In this document: positions 8,504 through 17,012 of the stretch, in pieces
Layout: the number at the start of each line of letters is the position of its first letter
Position numbering within the stretch: the stretch's first letter is position 1
Assembly (NCBI GenBank): GCA_021796275.1
Contig: JAJYOI010000025.1
Location: 1-37,027, forward strand
Direction of reading: 5' to 3'
DNA: 37,027 nucleotides
DNA from: Bacteroidota bacterium
GTDB taxonomy: Bacteria; Bacteroidota; Ignavibacteria; UBA10030; UBA8401
Made by a program: the position numbers and the translations under genes
The notes under the pieces: model-generated
What the model saw: only the letters and a program-made list of their open reading frames with translations
Database searches by the model: none
Told to the model about the DNA's origin: nothing

Positions 8504-8575
8504 CTATGACCCGCACGAGAGCGCTCGAATTGTGCAGCGCGGCGTTAGCGTAGTCGTTGTTGCTATAGTCTTCAT
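8504..8575 (-). CDS. Threonine-operon attenuator leader peptide (23 aa)
   Basis: The ATG at 8575 opens a 23-codon ORF ending in TAG at 8504-8506. It starts MKTIATTTTLTP and has 7 Thr (positions 3, 6-9, 11, 15) and 2 Ile (4, 16). This resembles the well-known enterobacterial thr leader peptide in start, size and Thr-run. It begins 13 nt after the leuB stop and is followed by a terminator in front of lysC. The last part, codons 16-21, encodes the RNA strand that can pair with the terminator's 5' arm. An upstream GCGCT (8536-8540) can pair with AGCGC (8521-8525) as a protector hairpin. No clear Shine-Dalgarno is visible. Function as a threonine sensor is inferred from this architecture. Confidence 0.85.
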   Translation of the reverse strand: MKTIATTTTLTPRCTIRALSCGS

Positions 8576-8588
8576 TGTTTGTAATCGG

Positions 8589-9662
8589 TTATGAAAGAAT
8601 CGCGGCGCAAATTTTTTCTGTCATTTCCTTTGTGCCGACAAGTGCGTTTCCTTCTGTAGCAATATCGGAAGTTCGGAAACCATTATCAAGCACTTTTTCA
8701 ATCGCCGCTTCAATCGCATCGGCTTCATGCTGCAAGTCAAATGAAAACCGCAGCATCATCGCGACGGAGGCAATTGTCGCGATCGGATTCGCTTTGTTCT
8801 GTCCTGCAATGTCGGGCGCGCTGCCATGCACGGGTTCATATAATGCGACTGTTCCGCCGAGGCTTGCCGACGCCAGCATGCCGATCGAACCGGTGAGCAT
8901 TGCCGCTTCATCGCTTAGAATGTCGCCGAACATGTTTTCCGTGACAATGACATCGAACTGGCGCGGGTTGCGAATCAATTGCATTGCACAATTGTCAACG
9001 TACATGTGCGAAAGCGAAATATCCGGATATTCTTTAGCCGCATCAACAATTGTTTTGCGCCAAAGCTGAGACGTTTCAAGAATGTTCGCTTTGTCAACTG
9101 AGCAAACTTTCTTCCTGCGTTTCCGCGCAATATCAAACGCCGATTTTGCTATGCGGCGCACTTCAGATTCGGAATAGGTAAGCGTGTTTGTCGCGCTCTG
9201 TTCCCCGTTTTTTGTTCCGATGCCGCGCGGAGTTCCAAAATAAATTCCGCCGGTCAACTCACGTACCACAACAATATCGGCGCCTTCAATAATTTCCCGT
9301 TTCAGCGTAGAAGCGTTGATCAATGCGGAATAAATTTTTGCCGGGCGAATATTTGCATACAAACCGAGATTTTTACGGAGACCGAGGAGCGCCTGTTCCG
9401 GTTTCAAATGCGGCGGATTGTTGTCCCACTTCGGCCCGCCGACTGCGCCGAGCAAAACGGCATCACTCGCACGACAGCTCTTCAGCGTTTCTTCGGGAAG
9501 AGGAACACCGACAGCATCAAGCGCTGAGCCGCCGGCAAGAGCGTTCGTGAAATGAAACTGATGATGAAATTTTTTTTCGACAATTTCAAGAACGTTGACT
9601 GCTCCGGCAACAACTTCCTGCCCGATACCGTCACCGGGAATAACTGTGATAGTTTTGTTCAT
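8589..9662 (-). CDS. leuB: 3-isopropylmalate dehydrogenase
   Basis: NAD-dependent oxidative decarboxylation of 3-isopropylmalate in leucine synthesis. The 357 aa product has the N-terminal [13 protein letters not shown] motif, the substrate-binding [14 protein letters not shown] stretch, [16 protein letters not shown] (catalytic Lys), and the metal-binding [31 protein letters not shown]-type region. The ATG at 9662 overlaps the proC stop as ATGA, so the two are translationally coupled. It is the last gene before the threonine leader, so its transcripts probably read into the attenuator. Confidence 0.95.
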   Translation of the reverse strand: MNKTITVIPGDGIGQEVVAGAVNVLEIVEKKFHHQFHFTNALAGGSALDAVGVPLPEETLKSCRASDAVLLGAVGGPKWDNNPPHLKPEQALLGLRKNLGLYANIRPAKIYSALINASTLKREIIEGADIVVVRELTGGIYFGTPRGIGTKNGEQSATNTLTYSESEVRRIAKSAFDIARKRRKKVCSVDKANILETSQLWRKTIVDAAKEYPDISLSHMYVDNCAMQLIRNPRQFDVIVTENMFGDILSDEAAMLTGSIGMLASASLGGTVALYEPVHGSAPDIAGQNKANPIATIASVAMMLRFSFDLQHEADAIEAAIEKVLDNGFRTSDIATEGNALVGTKEMTEKICAAILS

Positions 9663-10480
9663 TTATTGATTAATTCTGAGAGTTCTCTCGACCGGATTGT
9701 CGCTGTTGCCACCGCATCAATCAGCATCGAGCGCAAGCCGTGTGATTCAAGTTCGTGAATTGCATTGATTGTTGTTCCGCCCGGCGTTGTTACTTGATCG
9801 CGCAAAATTGCAGGATGCACGTTCGATTCTTTCACTAACTTTGCGGAGCCGAGTACGGTCTGAATAGCAAGCTTCGTAGAAATATCGCGCGGCAATCCCA
9901 TCTTTACGCCACCATCAATGAGCGATTCGATGACCATATAAATGTACGCAGGCCCGCTTCCACTCAATCCTGTAACGGCGTCGAGATGCTGTTCGCCGAC
10001 AATGACAACTTCGCCGACTGCTTCAAAAATTTTTATTGCGATGTCGTGCTGCTGCACGTGAACATGTTTGCCAAACGAAATTGCCGTTGCACCAAGTCCG
10101 ACTGTTGACGCAATGTTCGGCATACAGCGTACAACCGGAATATTTTTTCCGATAATTTTTTCCATTGCATCGGTTGTGACGCCGGCGGCAATGGAAATCA
10201 CAAATTGGTCTTTGTGAAGCACGTCGTGCATTTCTTCCAGCACTTTACGGATGACATAGGCTTTAACGCAGAGAATGACGATGTCGGCGTGGCGCGCCGC
10301 TTCTTTATTATCGGTGGTAATATTCACACCGAATTCTTTCTGTAGAATTTCCAGCTTCTCCATGCGCGTGCCGCTGCCATAAATTTTCTTCGCTGGAGTG
10401 AGATTAGCATTCAGGATACCGCGAATGAGTGCGGCACCCATATTTCCCGCGCCGATAACGGCAATAGTTTTATTCAGCAT
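9659..10480 (-). CDS. proC: Pyrroline-5-carboxylate reductase
   Basis: Last step of proline synthesis, NAD(P)H-dependent. The 273 aa product has the Rossmann motif [15 protein letters not shown] at residues 9-23 and the family signature [29 protein letters not shown] in the C-terminal dimerisation domain, followed by [20 protein letters not shown]. It overlaps leuB by 4 nt and lies 35 nt after the acetyltransferase gene. It sits between leu genes, so one transcript probably serves leucine, proline and (through the attenuator) threonine synthesis. No strong Shine-Dalgarno is visible at the ATG. Confidence 0.95.
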   Translation of the reverse strand: MLNKTIAVIGAGNMGAALIRGILNANLTPAKKIYGSGTRMEKLEILQKEFGVNITTDNKEAARHADIVILCVKAYVIRKVLEEMHDVLHKDQFVISIAAGVTTDAMEKIIGKNIPVVRCMPNIASTVGLGATAISFGKHVHVQQHDIAIKIFEAVGEVVIVGEQHLDAVTGLSGSGPAYIYMVIESLIDGGVKMGLPRDISTKLAIQTVLGSAKLVKESNVHPAILRDQVTTPGGTTINAIHELESHGLRSMLIDAVATATIRSRELSELINK

Positions 10481-10514
10481 AAATTTTGCTTTCGCAAGGT
10501 TTCCGAATAGATTG

Positions 10515-10925
10515 TCAGTATTTCAACTGCATTCCCGGTGCGTTGACCGGTCTTTTCACAAATCCTGCTTTTTCGTAGAATGAAAATTTGTTTTCTGCTG
10601 CAAACAATTGGACATCTCGGATTTTACTCTCTTTACACTTCAGAACCAATTGATGAAGAAGCCTGGCTCCCAAACCTTGCCCTTGGAAACGAGGATGGAT
10701 AATTAAATCCACAATGAGGGCGTGGTGAATGCCGTCTGCAATAATTCGCCCGAAGCCGACTAATTTTTTTGATTGATACACGGAAACCGAATACCAACTG
10801 TGTTTCAGTGCCGATTCCACTTCCCGCCGTGTAAAATTATATTCGTCGTTCCAGCCGGTCGTTTGGAACAATTCCCAATACTCTTCAATCGCCGGTACGG
10901 CTTCCTTAAATAAAAAATCGTTCAC
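10515..10925 (-). CDS. GNAT-family N-acetyltransferase
   Basis: The acetyl-CoA-binding motif A is clear (VDLIIHPRFQGQGLGARLLHQLV, with the Q-x-x-G-x-G loop), followed by FYEKAGFVKR, typical of GNATs. The ELFQTTGWNDEYNF start is a recurring pattern in small GNATs of this subgroup; the substrate is unknown. The reading frame is open to an ATG at 11033, but that would overlap leuD by 71 nt. I therefore prefer the GTG at 10925, giving 136 aa and a 37-nt gap after leuD. The ribosome site is weak. Its place inside the leuD-proC-leuB run suggests co-transcription but not necessarily a role in amino-acid synthesis. Confidence 0.82.
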   Translation of the reverse strand: MNDFLFKEAVPAIEEYWELFQTTGWNDEYNFTRREVESALKHSWYSVSVYQSKKLVGFGRIIADGIHHALIVDLIIHPRFQGQGLGARLLHQLVLKCKESKIRDVQLFAAENKFSFYEKAGFVKRPVNAPGMQLKY

Positions 10926-10962
10926 GTTAAATTTATATAGAAGTGCTTGCCGTGCAAAAGCG

Positions 10963-11532
10963 CTAAGCGGTCGGCAGCATTCCCGATGCGCGGGCGTAAG
11001 CAAAAATTCCGCCGGCACGAAGTATGTTTTCAACGTCGCCGAGCGGCTTCAATTGGTATGTGATCTGACGGGTAACGTTCTTCAAAATTCCTTTTGCAGT
11101 ATCCAGCTCAAGCGTGTCGCCGGTTTTGATCTCTTTATACAAATGCTGTGCGGTTTCAAACGGTGCAACGAATCCGCCGTCAATAGCATTGCGATAGAAA
11201 ATGCGCGCGTACGATTCCGCAACTACCGCTTCAATGCCGGCAATGTTCAGTGCTACCGGTGCATGTTCGCGCGATGAACCGCAGCCGAAATTCTTTCCGC
11301 CTATAATGATTTTGTATTCGGATTGCCACTTGCCTTCATTAATAAACGGGATATTTCCCGCCGGCAATCCCGAAGCCTCTATCGGCACGCCGGAAAGTGC
11401 ATAGCGGCCGTAATTTTTCTTTTCCTCCGGATCGTCGAGCTTATAAACAAGATGTGCTGCGGGAATAATTTGGTCAGTATCAATATCATTTCCCAGCACG
11501 AATACCTTTCCGGCAATAATTTTCTTCAACAT
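10963..11532 (-). CDS. leuD: 3-isopropylmalate dehydratase small subunit
   Basis: Swivel-domain subunit of isopropylmalate isomerase. The 189 aa product has the GNDIDTDQIIPAAHL motif near residues 14-28 and the KNFGCGSSREHAPVAL signature that defines LeuD. It must pair with LeuC (the Fe-S subunit), but no leuC is found on either side: upstream there is a 157-nt gap and then a restriction-modification cassette. It is the first gene of the amino-acid block on this strand. No clear promoter or Shine-Dalgarno could be assigned. Confidence 0.94.
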   Translation of the reverse strand: MLKKIIAGKVFVLGNDIDTDQIIPAAHLVYKLDDPEEKKNYGRYALSGVPIEASGLPAGNIPFINEGKWQSEYKIIIGGKNFGCGSSREHAPVALNIAGIEAVVAESYARIFYRNAIDGGFVAPFETAQHLYKEIKTGDTLELDTAKGILKNVTRQITYQLKPLGDVENILRAGGIFAYARASGMLPTA

Positions 11533-11689
11533 GGTACGCTCAATAATATATGTTAGTAGTTCATCGTTATGTCTACCTTAAATATAAAAATTTTCCGCAC
11601 TTCTCAAACAAGCACCTTTACGGGAATGTCGGATAATTTCACCGGGCGTGGTTTGCTTTTTGATAAAGAAGTGAGTAGGTTGAGAAGCA

Positions 11690-12304
11690 ATGAAGAAAAA
11701 TCTAGTAAAACTTAAACGTGAGAATATTCTATATCGTTGGGGTCTTACTGTTAAGGAATTGACCACGATCGTTGATGCAAACCCAAGTATGCGCGGTTTA
11801 ATGCTCGGGTATGTCGCCGAGTACAAGCTGAAAAAAATGTATTTCGAAAACAAAAGAATAACCGCTCTCGTGAAAGACGACGATCATGATAGAAAAAGTA
11901 AGGGGGACATCCGCTTCAATTATAAAGGGAAAACATTCAGAGTCGAATGCAAATCACTTCAAACAAATCTCATCAAGAAAACCTCAACGGGGTTTGCAGC
12001 GACATTCCAATGCGATGCAAGTGACAGCCGTATTGTTAGGTTCTCGGATGGCAGTGAAGTAAAGACAACATGCCTTATTGTTGGTGAGTTTGACATTGTT
12101 GCCGTAAATTTATTCTCGCTGCAGGAAAAATGGAAATTTGCTTTTGCACTCAACCGCGATCTACCGCGAAGTAAATACCAAAAATATACGCCACAACAGC
12201 AGGGCGAGCTGCTGGCGTCGTCAATGCAGATTACTTGGCCACTGAAGCCACCATTTGAAAAAGATCCATTTGTATTGCTTGATCGTTTAATAGATGAGGC
12301 ATGA
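11690..12304 (+). CDS. Putative type II restriction endonuclease, PD-(D/E)xK fold
   Basis: The 204 aa protein has a plausible nuclease core: GD at residues 72-73 on one strand and EC-K-S (Glu86, Lys88) on the next ([19 protein letters not shown]). This matches the D-x(n)-ExK pattern. The recognition sequence is unknown and I do not recognise a named enzyme. It faces a DNA methyltransferase gene and their 3' ends overlap by 74 nt, the main reason to call it a restriction enzyme. The coding sequence looks AT-richer and more Lys/Asn-rich than the neighbouring leu genes, consistent with acquisition. An orphan very-short-patch-type or other nuclease is a less likely alternative. Confidence 0.7.
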   Translation: MKKNLVKLKRENILYRWGLTVKELTTIVDANPSMRGLMLGYVAEYKLKKMYFENKRITALVKDDDHDRKSKGDIRFNYKGKTFRVECKSLQTNLIKKTSTGFAATFQCDASDSRIVRFSDGSEVKTTCLIVGEFDIVAVNLFSLQEKWKFAFALNRDLPRSKYQKYTPQQQGELLASSMQITWPLKPPFEKDPFVLLDRLIDEA

Positions 12305-13031
12305 TTCCGATCGATTTACGTTTGGATTCTGTTGGCTCTTTCTCAAAAATTAAAAAATATGAATGGTTCTTTCGCGCATGAAGTTGCTTTATCATTCTGC
12401 TAACACCTGCTTTATTGGTTCGTGTAATAACAAAAAGGTCTTTGGCGTAGAAATCTAAAAAGAATAAATTTAGAATAATTTCAATGTGGGTTAATCTTTG
12501 TACACCCGCACAAACTTCATCTTGACACTTTACAATCAAAATCCCATTTTTCCGTAAAACTCGCTTGGCTTCCAATGCGGCTTGAACATAAAATTCAAGA
12601 ACGGCATCATGCCATTTCTTACTTAGGTCCTTTGGCCTTTCACCATTTGAATAATGGTCCTGAAACGATTCATGTGTTCCTTTGCCCGCAAAACTATCAT
12701 CCTCGCGGAAAAGTCCTTCCATATAGGGCGGATCTAGCACAACGCAATCCATTTCAGCGTTTCGATAAGGAAGCCTCCTGCAATCTGTTCCTGTTTTCAC
12801 ATCTGAAGCAAAAAGAATATAATTAGTAGAAGGAATTTTTTTCCAGAAAACGCCCTTTCCATAGGTTACATCGGCTACTTTCGAACCTAACGGTACGTGT
12901 AATTCAATTATTTGAGGAAAAACTTCGCTGTTTTCGCCTACATAGGAAGTGAATATGAGATCGGTTGTCTTTTCGCCTCTCGGCGATTTTCTTTTCTTTT
13001 TCTTGATATCGGCAGTAATCATATTTTTCAT
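12231..13031 (-). CDS. DNA methyltransferase (N6-adenine or N4-cytosine type)
   Basis: 266 aa. The catalytic DPPY motif is at residues 100-103 ([13 protein letters not shown]), typical of amino-methylating DNA methyltransferases. [12 protein letters not shown] at 52-63 is a variant of the SAM-binding motif I (usual form D-x-F-x-G-x-G). Motif I precedes DPPY, so the gamma-type order applies. Lys-rich ends may contact DNA. The ATG at 13031 has AAGGT 4 nt upstream; an ATG at 13022 has AAGGA 8 nt upstream and is equally possible. Its partner endonuclease gene converges on it. A perfect 7-bp inverted repeat 43 nt upstream may be an operator. Confidence 0.82.
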   Translation of the reverse strand: MKNMITADIKKKKRKSPRGEKTTDLIFTSYVGENSEVFPQIIELHVPLGSKVADVTYGKGVFWKKIPSTNYILFASDVKTGTDCRRLPYRNAEMDCVVLDPPYMEGLFREDDSFAGKGTHESFQDHYSNGERPKDLSKKWHDAVLEFYVQAALEAKRVLRKNGILIVKCQDEVCAGVQRLTHIEIILNLFFLDFYAKDLFVITRTNKAGVSRMIKQLHARKNHSYFLIFEKEPTESKRKSIGIMPHLLNDQAIQMDLFQMVASVAK

Positions 13032-13073
13032 CCTTACCTTTGATACTAAGATAAGTATTCTTCATAAATTTGC

Positions 13074-13095
13074 AATGCTAATATACAATAGCATT
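13074..13095. promoter_or_regulatory. Palindrome upstream of the methyltransferase gene
   Basis: AATGCTA (13074-13080) and TAGCATT (13089-13095) flank an 8-nt AT-rich centre that contains TATATT on the minus strand, a possible -10 box. A regulator or the methyltransferase itself could bind here. No separate controller gene is visible in the cassette. Confidence 0.35.
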
Positions 13096-13165
13096 TTAAA
13101 ATTCTGTGGTTTTCCAGTGCAATGTTTGCAAAAACTCTTTGGTTACTAACTGAAAGGAACACACG

Positions 13166-13504
13166 ATGATGATTTTCGGAGCTTTCCTGCTTGTTGCGCC
13201 CGCCATTCTTGTTCTTGCCGTAGCAATTCTTGCCCTGTTTTACTACCAACGCAAACGCAGCGAACCGTTCGGTGCGCTCGCACCACGGTTTTTCGCCTAT
13301 GTTATCGGCGGCGGCGCAATCGTATTCGCCGTCATGTTGCTGCTTACCATCGTTCTCGAAAAAACAACAGAATTTGATCAGGCGCCTTTATGGCTCATCT
13401 TTATGCCATGGTCATTTACACTCGGTGAACTTGTTGGACTTGGAATCTGGATGAGGCAGATGAACGAGATTCGCCCCGCCAGCCACATGACCCCGGTACA
13501 TTAA
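13166..13504 (+). CDS. Small membrane protein, unknown function
   Basis: 112 aa with three predicted membrane segments (about residues 3-26, 44-64 and 73-93) separated by a Lys/Arg-rich loop YYQRKRSEPF. AAAGGA stands 7 nt before the ATG at 13166, a good ribosome site, so it is probably translated. I do not recognise a family. The gene is divergent from the methyltransferase gene and convergent with the kinase-like gene at 13680. A second hydrophobic reading frame follows at 13524, and the pair could be remains of one longer membrane gene. Confidence 0.6.
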   Translation: MMIFGAFLLVAPAILVLAVAILALFYYQRKRSEPFGALAPRFFAYVIGGGAIVFAVMLLLTIVLEKTTEFDQAPLWLIFMPWSFTLGELVGLGIWMRQMNEIRPASHMTPVH

Positions 13505-13523
13505 TTATATTGCTTGTGCTGCT

Positions 13524-13637
13524 ATGTCCTCTATGATAATGCTTGGAATGCTTCTGAGCGTGCCCGATGCCATCATCACAAAAACATGGGCGCCAATTAT
13601 GATCTTTGGCGCAGTCGGGGTACAATTATCGGTATGA
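13524..13637 (+). CDS. Possible small hydrophobic ORF or gene remnant
   Basis: A 37-codon frame (MSSMIMLGML... ending GAVGVQLSV) has a membrane-like composition. Shifting frame near 13620 would give a different hydrophobic, glycine-rich ending (TIIGMIAGSP, then stop), which suggests a decayed or frameshifted end of a membrane gene. No ribosome site is visible. Weak call. Confidence 0.22.
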   Translation: MSSMIMLGMLLSVPDAIITKTWAPIMIFGAVGVQLSV

Positions 13638-13679
13638 TTGCAGGATCACCGTAAAAATTCTCTGCGAAGCAAGGTTAGA

Positions 13680-14249
13680 TCAATGATGTGATGTATTCTC
13701 GCCTTCCATGTCTCCCATTTCTGCCGTAAGGTTTGCCTGAACTGATTCGAGAAGCTGCGATGATTGATATGCCGAAACATCTTTGATCGCATTATGAATG
13801 CGCTGCATTGAGGCATCAATCTGATCAAGGCGGCGGAGAATTTCCTGATCGCCCATAAATTTTTTCCGAATATCTTCCGTCATCATGCCGATGACCGCAA
13901 GCGGATTGTTGATGGTATCCTGTAATTGCGCGACCACATCTTTCAGCACTTTCGCTGCAGCCGATGATCGCTCCAACTGATTTTGCATTGCGCGGCGGTG
14001 CTGCTCCTCCATCTGATACTGCTCTTTCGCCTGATAAAGCTTCAGATAAATATACGCCGCAATCCACATCCAGAGAAGCGAGCTGTACTGAAGAACAAAA
14101 TCGAGCACCGAATGAGATTCGGAATACGGTTGACGGAAAAAATGCAGCGTGGTGGTCAGATAATATCCGTAAATCAGTACACCGGCAACAACCATCGGGT
14201 ACCGCTGCAGCGATTTACGAACTGCCGTCAATTGTGTTTTTATGTCCAT
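13680..14249 (-). CDS. Histidine-kinase-like membrane protein lacking the phospho-acceptor His and ATPase domain
   Basis: 189 aa: two membrane segments (about 18-36 and 50-70), then a coiled-coil linker (75-105) and a HisKA-like dimerisation helix pair (105-165). The helix carries QLQDTINNPLAVIG. In true kinases with the INNPL box, the phospho-acceptor His sits two residues before the Ile; here that position is Asp111. No HATPase domain follows and the gene ends normally in GENTSHH. It lies 90 nt downstream of a hybrid histidine kinase on the same strand and may be co-expressed with it. A pseudokinase-type dimerisation partner is one possibility, a truncated relic another. Confidence 0.7.
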   Translation of the reverse strand: MDIKTQLTAVRKSLQRYPMVVAGVLIYGYYLTTTLHFFRQPYSESHSVLDFVLQYSSLLWMWIAAYIYLKLYQAKEQYQMEEQHRRAMQNQLERSSAAAKVLKDVVAQLQDTINNPLAVIGMMTEDIRKKFMGDQEILRRLDQIDASMQRIHNAIKDVSAYQSSQLLESVQANLTAEMGDMEGENTSHH

Positions 14250-14339
14250 AATTCACCGTGCCTGCGCTTATAGAAGAAAAAAGAAGTCGCGTAAGGTTTT
14301 CCTGCGCCACTCAATATAAAAAAGTCTTTGCTTAGTTGT

Positions 14340-17012
14340 TCAATCATGAACGCCGCTTTTTTTCGAAGCATCAAGCACTGCCCGGATTTTTTTTAATACC
14401 TCGGCCGGTACATACGGCTTTTGAATGAATCCGGCAGCACCGCCGTTAAAAATTTCACTGCGAATTTTCGACTCAAGAAATCCGCTGGCAAAAACTATTC
14501 TAATAGCCGGAAACGATTCCTTCATCAAGTTATATGCTTCCCATCCGCCAAGTCTTGGTAATCCCATGTCGGAAAGTACGAGATCAATCTCACCGCCGCG
14601 TTCCTTCACAATGTCAACCGCTTCCACGCCATTTGTTGCCGACAAGACACGGTACCCTCGTTCTGATAAAATTGTTGTCAGCAATTCCATCAGCATCTCT
14701 TCATCTTCAACAACAAGAATTGTTTCCTTTCCGCCGGCAATATGTGTTTCGGTCCCGACAAGGAGCGATGAAGTTTCCGAGGCAGCCGCGGAGACGGGCA
14801 GATACAAAAGAAATGTTGTCCCAAGTCCGGGCTCGCTTTCTACATCAATGAACCCGGAATGGCTCGTCACTATTCCATAGACAACAGAAAGCCCTAACCC
14901 GGTTCCTTTCCCCAATTCTTTCGTTGTGAAAAACGGCTCGAAAATTCTGCTGCGGGTTTCCGCATCCATGCCGCTGCCCGTGTCTCCAACACTGATGCGG
15001 ACATATTGCTCTGCCCGCACGTCGGGAAATTTGGTTTCCAACAATTGTTTTCGTGCAAGCGATGTTGCAATGCGCAGCGTTCCGCCTTTCGGCATCGCGT
15101 CGCGTGCATTCACGCACAGATTGAGCAAAGCCTGATGCAATTGATTGCTGTCGGCATCAACAAACGGCAGATCGCTTTCCAGCTCCAAAGTGAATGTGAT
15201 CGTCTTCGGCAGCGTTTCTTTCAAAAGCTGCAGAAGTTCGCTCACCACGCCGTTGACATTCACCGGCCTCACAGAAACATCAGCTTTGCGGGCAAACGTA
15301 AGCATCTGCTTAACCAAGCCTGCGCCGCGATTCACCGCATTCGTGATGATCTCAATGCCTTTCGAAAATTCCTCTGGATTGGTGCGTTGCTGATTAATAA
15401 TAGAAATGTAGCCGAGAATGATGCCGAGAATGTTGTTGAAATCATGTGCGATGCCGCCGGCAAGCGTTCCGATGCTTTCCATTTTCTGTGACTGACGAAG
15501 CCTGTTTCCAAGCTGGCGTTGTTCGGTAATGTCGCGCGTGTTGACAACAATCCCGCTAATGGAAGAATTCTGCAGCTGATTCGTCACCACCGACTGCATG
15601 ATGCGCCAGGTTCCGTCCTTGTGAGGGAATCGGTACTCCACTGAAAGTGCTGCGCCGGATTGAGCGACGCTCCGCAAAAATAATTCTGTCACATGCTCGA
15701 CATCATCAGAATGAATAAGCTCGAATGCGCTGTGTCCTACCAATTCGTCTTGTTCATAGCCAAGCACACGCAGAAGCGATTCGCTTTCGTACAAAATCTT
15801 TCCCCTTGCATCGAGAATTGTAATAATATCCGATGAATTTTGAACGAGCGAACGGAAGCGCTCTTCATTTTTGCGAAGAAGCTGTTCTGCCTCGCGGCGT
15901 TCGGTGACATCAATTGCAGAGCCGACAAGCGCAATGGGCTTGCCTTGTTCGTCGCGCACAACAGAAGTAGAAATAAACACCGGAAAATCCGTGCCGTCTT
16001 TTTTGCGGTTGATGATCTCGCCGCGCCAGCCGCCACGCAGCGTTGCGCTAAGAATTTTCCCCGTCAATTCCGGCGGACTTTGCGGCGAACGAAGCATTGA
16101 AATCGGCTGGTTGAGAAGCTCCGTTTCGGAATAGCCGTACGTTTTCAAAAATGCATCGTTGACAAAAATAATGTTGTTGTTGAGATCGGTGATGCTGACG
16201 CATTCGCTGACGCTTTTCAATGTGTGGGCAAGAAGGCGGATTTCCTTTTCTATGTTTTTGCGGTCCGTAACGTCGCGCACAATTGCAAGTATCCGTCCGT
16301 CCTGAACAACACGAACATTAATCTCCGTGTCAATTTCCGAACCATCCTTTCGGCGAAGATGTCGGTCGCGCAGAATAGTTTTTCCTTGCAGTAACAAATC
16401 TAAACGAGGCGGGTCACTGGCCAGGACATCCGGCGAAAAAAGCTCACGCATGTTCATGTGAAGCATTTCATCACGCGAATAGCCGAGCATTGTACAGGCT
16501 TTCGTATTCACTTCTGATAAATTTCCATCCGCATCGGAAATAAAAATTCCGTCTCCTGCCTGTTCTACAATGGTTCTGTATTGCGTTTCTGCTTTCCCTA
16601 ATGCGTGCTTTGCCTTTTTCTTTTCTATAGCATTGCGTACTGCCGATGGAAGACGGCGCAAGCTCGATTTCAAAATGTAGTCGTCAACGCCGAGCTTCAT
16701 ACATTCCACTGCAACTTCTTCCGACTGCGTGCCGGTGACAAGCAAAAAAGGAATATCCGGCGTGCGCTTTTTCACAATAGCGAGCGCATCCAACGCAGTA
16801 AACTGAGGCATAATGTAGTCGGCAAGAATAATATCCGGTACTGCGCGTTCGAGCTGCCGCTCAAATTCCTTTCTCGTATCCACGCGTATCATGGTGAACA
16901 CAAGTCCTGCCCCCTGCAATTCTTGCTGAATCAGCAACGCATCATTCACAATATCTTCCAGCAGGAAGATCAGAAGTCCTTGTTCGTGTTGTATGTCGGG
17001 CAGTGGCGGCAT
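14340..17012 (-). CDS. Hybrid sensor histidine kinase (REC-PAS-PAS-PAS-HisKA-HATPase-REC)
   Basis: 890 aa, no membrane segments. Order of domains: N-terminal receiver (about 13-130, acceptor Asp65 in LADYIMPQ), three PAS domains (about 145-255, 262-375 and 382-500), HisKA with His523 in GGIAHDFNNILG, HATPase (about 620-740, N-box VNARDAM, G boxes GDTGSGM and GKGTGLGL), and a C-terminal receiver (about 763-885, Asp815 in LSDMGLPRLGG). The HDFNNIL box is typical of HPK-type kinases that feed phosphorelays. The signal is unknown and no HPt or output regulator is nearby. The start at 17012 is acceptable, but the ribosome site is weak. Its closest neighbour in sequence is the broken copy at 17482-18036. 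Confidence 0.92.
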   Translation of the reverse strand: MPPLPDIQHEQGLLIFLLEDIVNDALLIQQELQGAGLVFTMIRVDTRKEFERQLERAVPDIILADYIMPQFTALDALAIVKKRTPDIPFLLVTGTQSEEVAVECMKLGVDDYILKSSLRRLPSAVRNAIEKKKAKHALGKAETQYRTIVEQAGDGIFISDADGNLSEVNTKACTMLGYSRDEMLHMNMRELFSPDVLASDPPRLDLLLQGKTILRDRHLRRKDGSEIDTEINVRVVQDGRILAIVRDVTDRKNIEKEIRLLAHTLKSVSECVSITDLNNNIIFVNDAFLKTYGYSETELLNQPISMLRSPQSPPELTGKILSATLRGGWRGEIINRKKDGTDFPVFISTSVVRDEQGKPIALVGSAIDVTERREAEQLLRKNEERFRSLVQNSSDIITILDARGKILYESESLLRVLGYEQDELVGHSAFELIHSDDVEHVTELFLRSVAQSGAALSVEYRFPHKDGTWRIMQSVVTNQLQNSSISGIVVNTRDITEQRQLGNRLRQSQKMESIGTLAGGIAHDFNNILGIILGYISIINQQRTNPEEFSKGIEIITNAVNRGAGLVKQMLTFARKADVSVRPVNVNGVVSELLQLLKETLPKTITFTLELESDLPFVDADSNQLHQALLNLCVNARDAMPKGGTLRIATSLARKQLLETKFPDVRAEQYVRISVGDTGSGMDAETRSRIFEPFFTTKELGKGTGLGLSVVYGIVTSHSGFIDVESEPGLGTTFLLYLPVSAAASETSSLLVGTETHIAGGKETILVVEDEEMLMELLTTILSERGYRVLSATNGVEAVDIVKERGGEIDLVLSDMGLPRLGGWEAYNLMKESFPAIRIVFASGFLESKIRSEIFNGGAAGFIQKPYVPAEVLKKIRAVLDASKKSGVHD

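Noticed and set aside
10926-11033. Longer N-terminus for the GNAT gene
   Set aside because: It would overlap leuD by 71 nt and encode a segment not like GNAT proteins; the GTG at 10925 fits better.
11533-11689. Remnant of leuC upstream of leuD
   Set aside because: Translation of the gap in all frames shows no aconitase-like motif.
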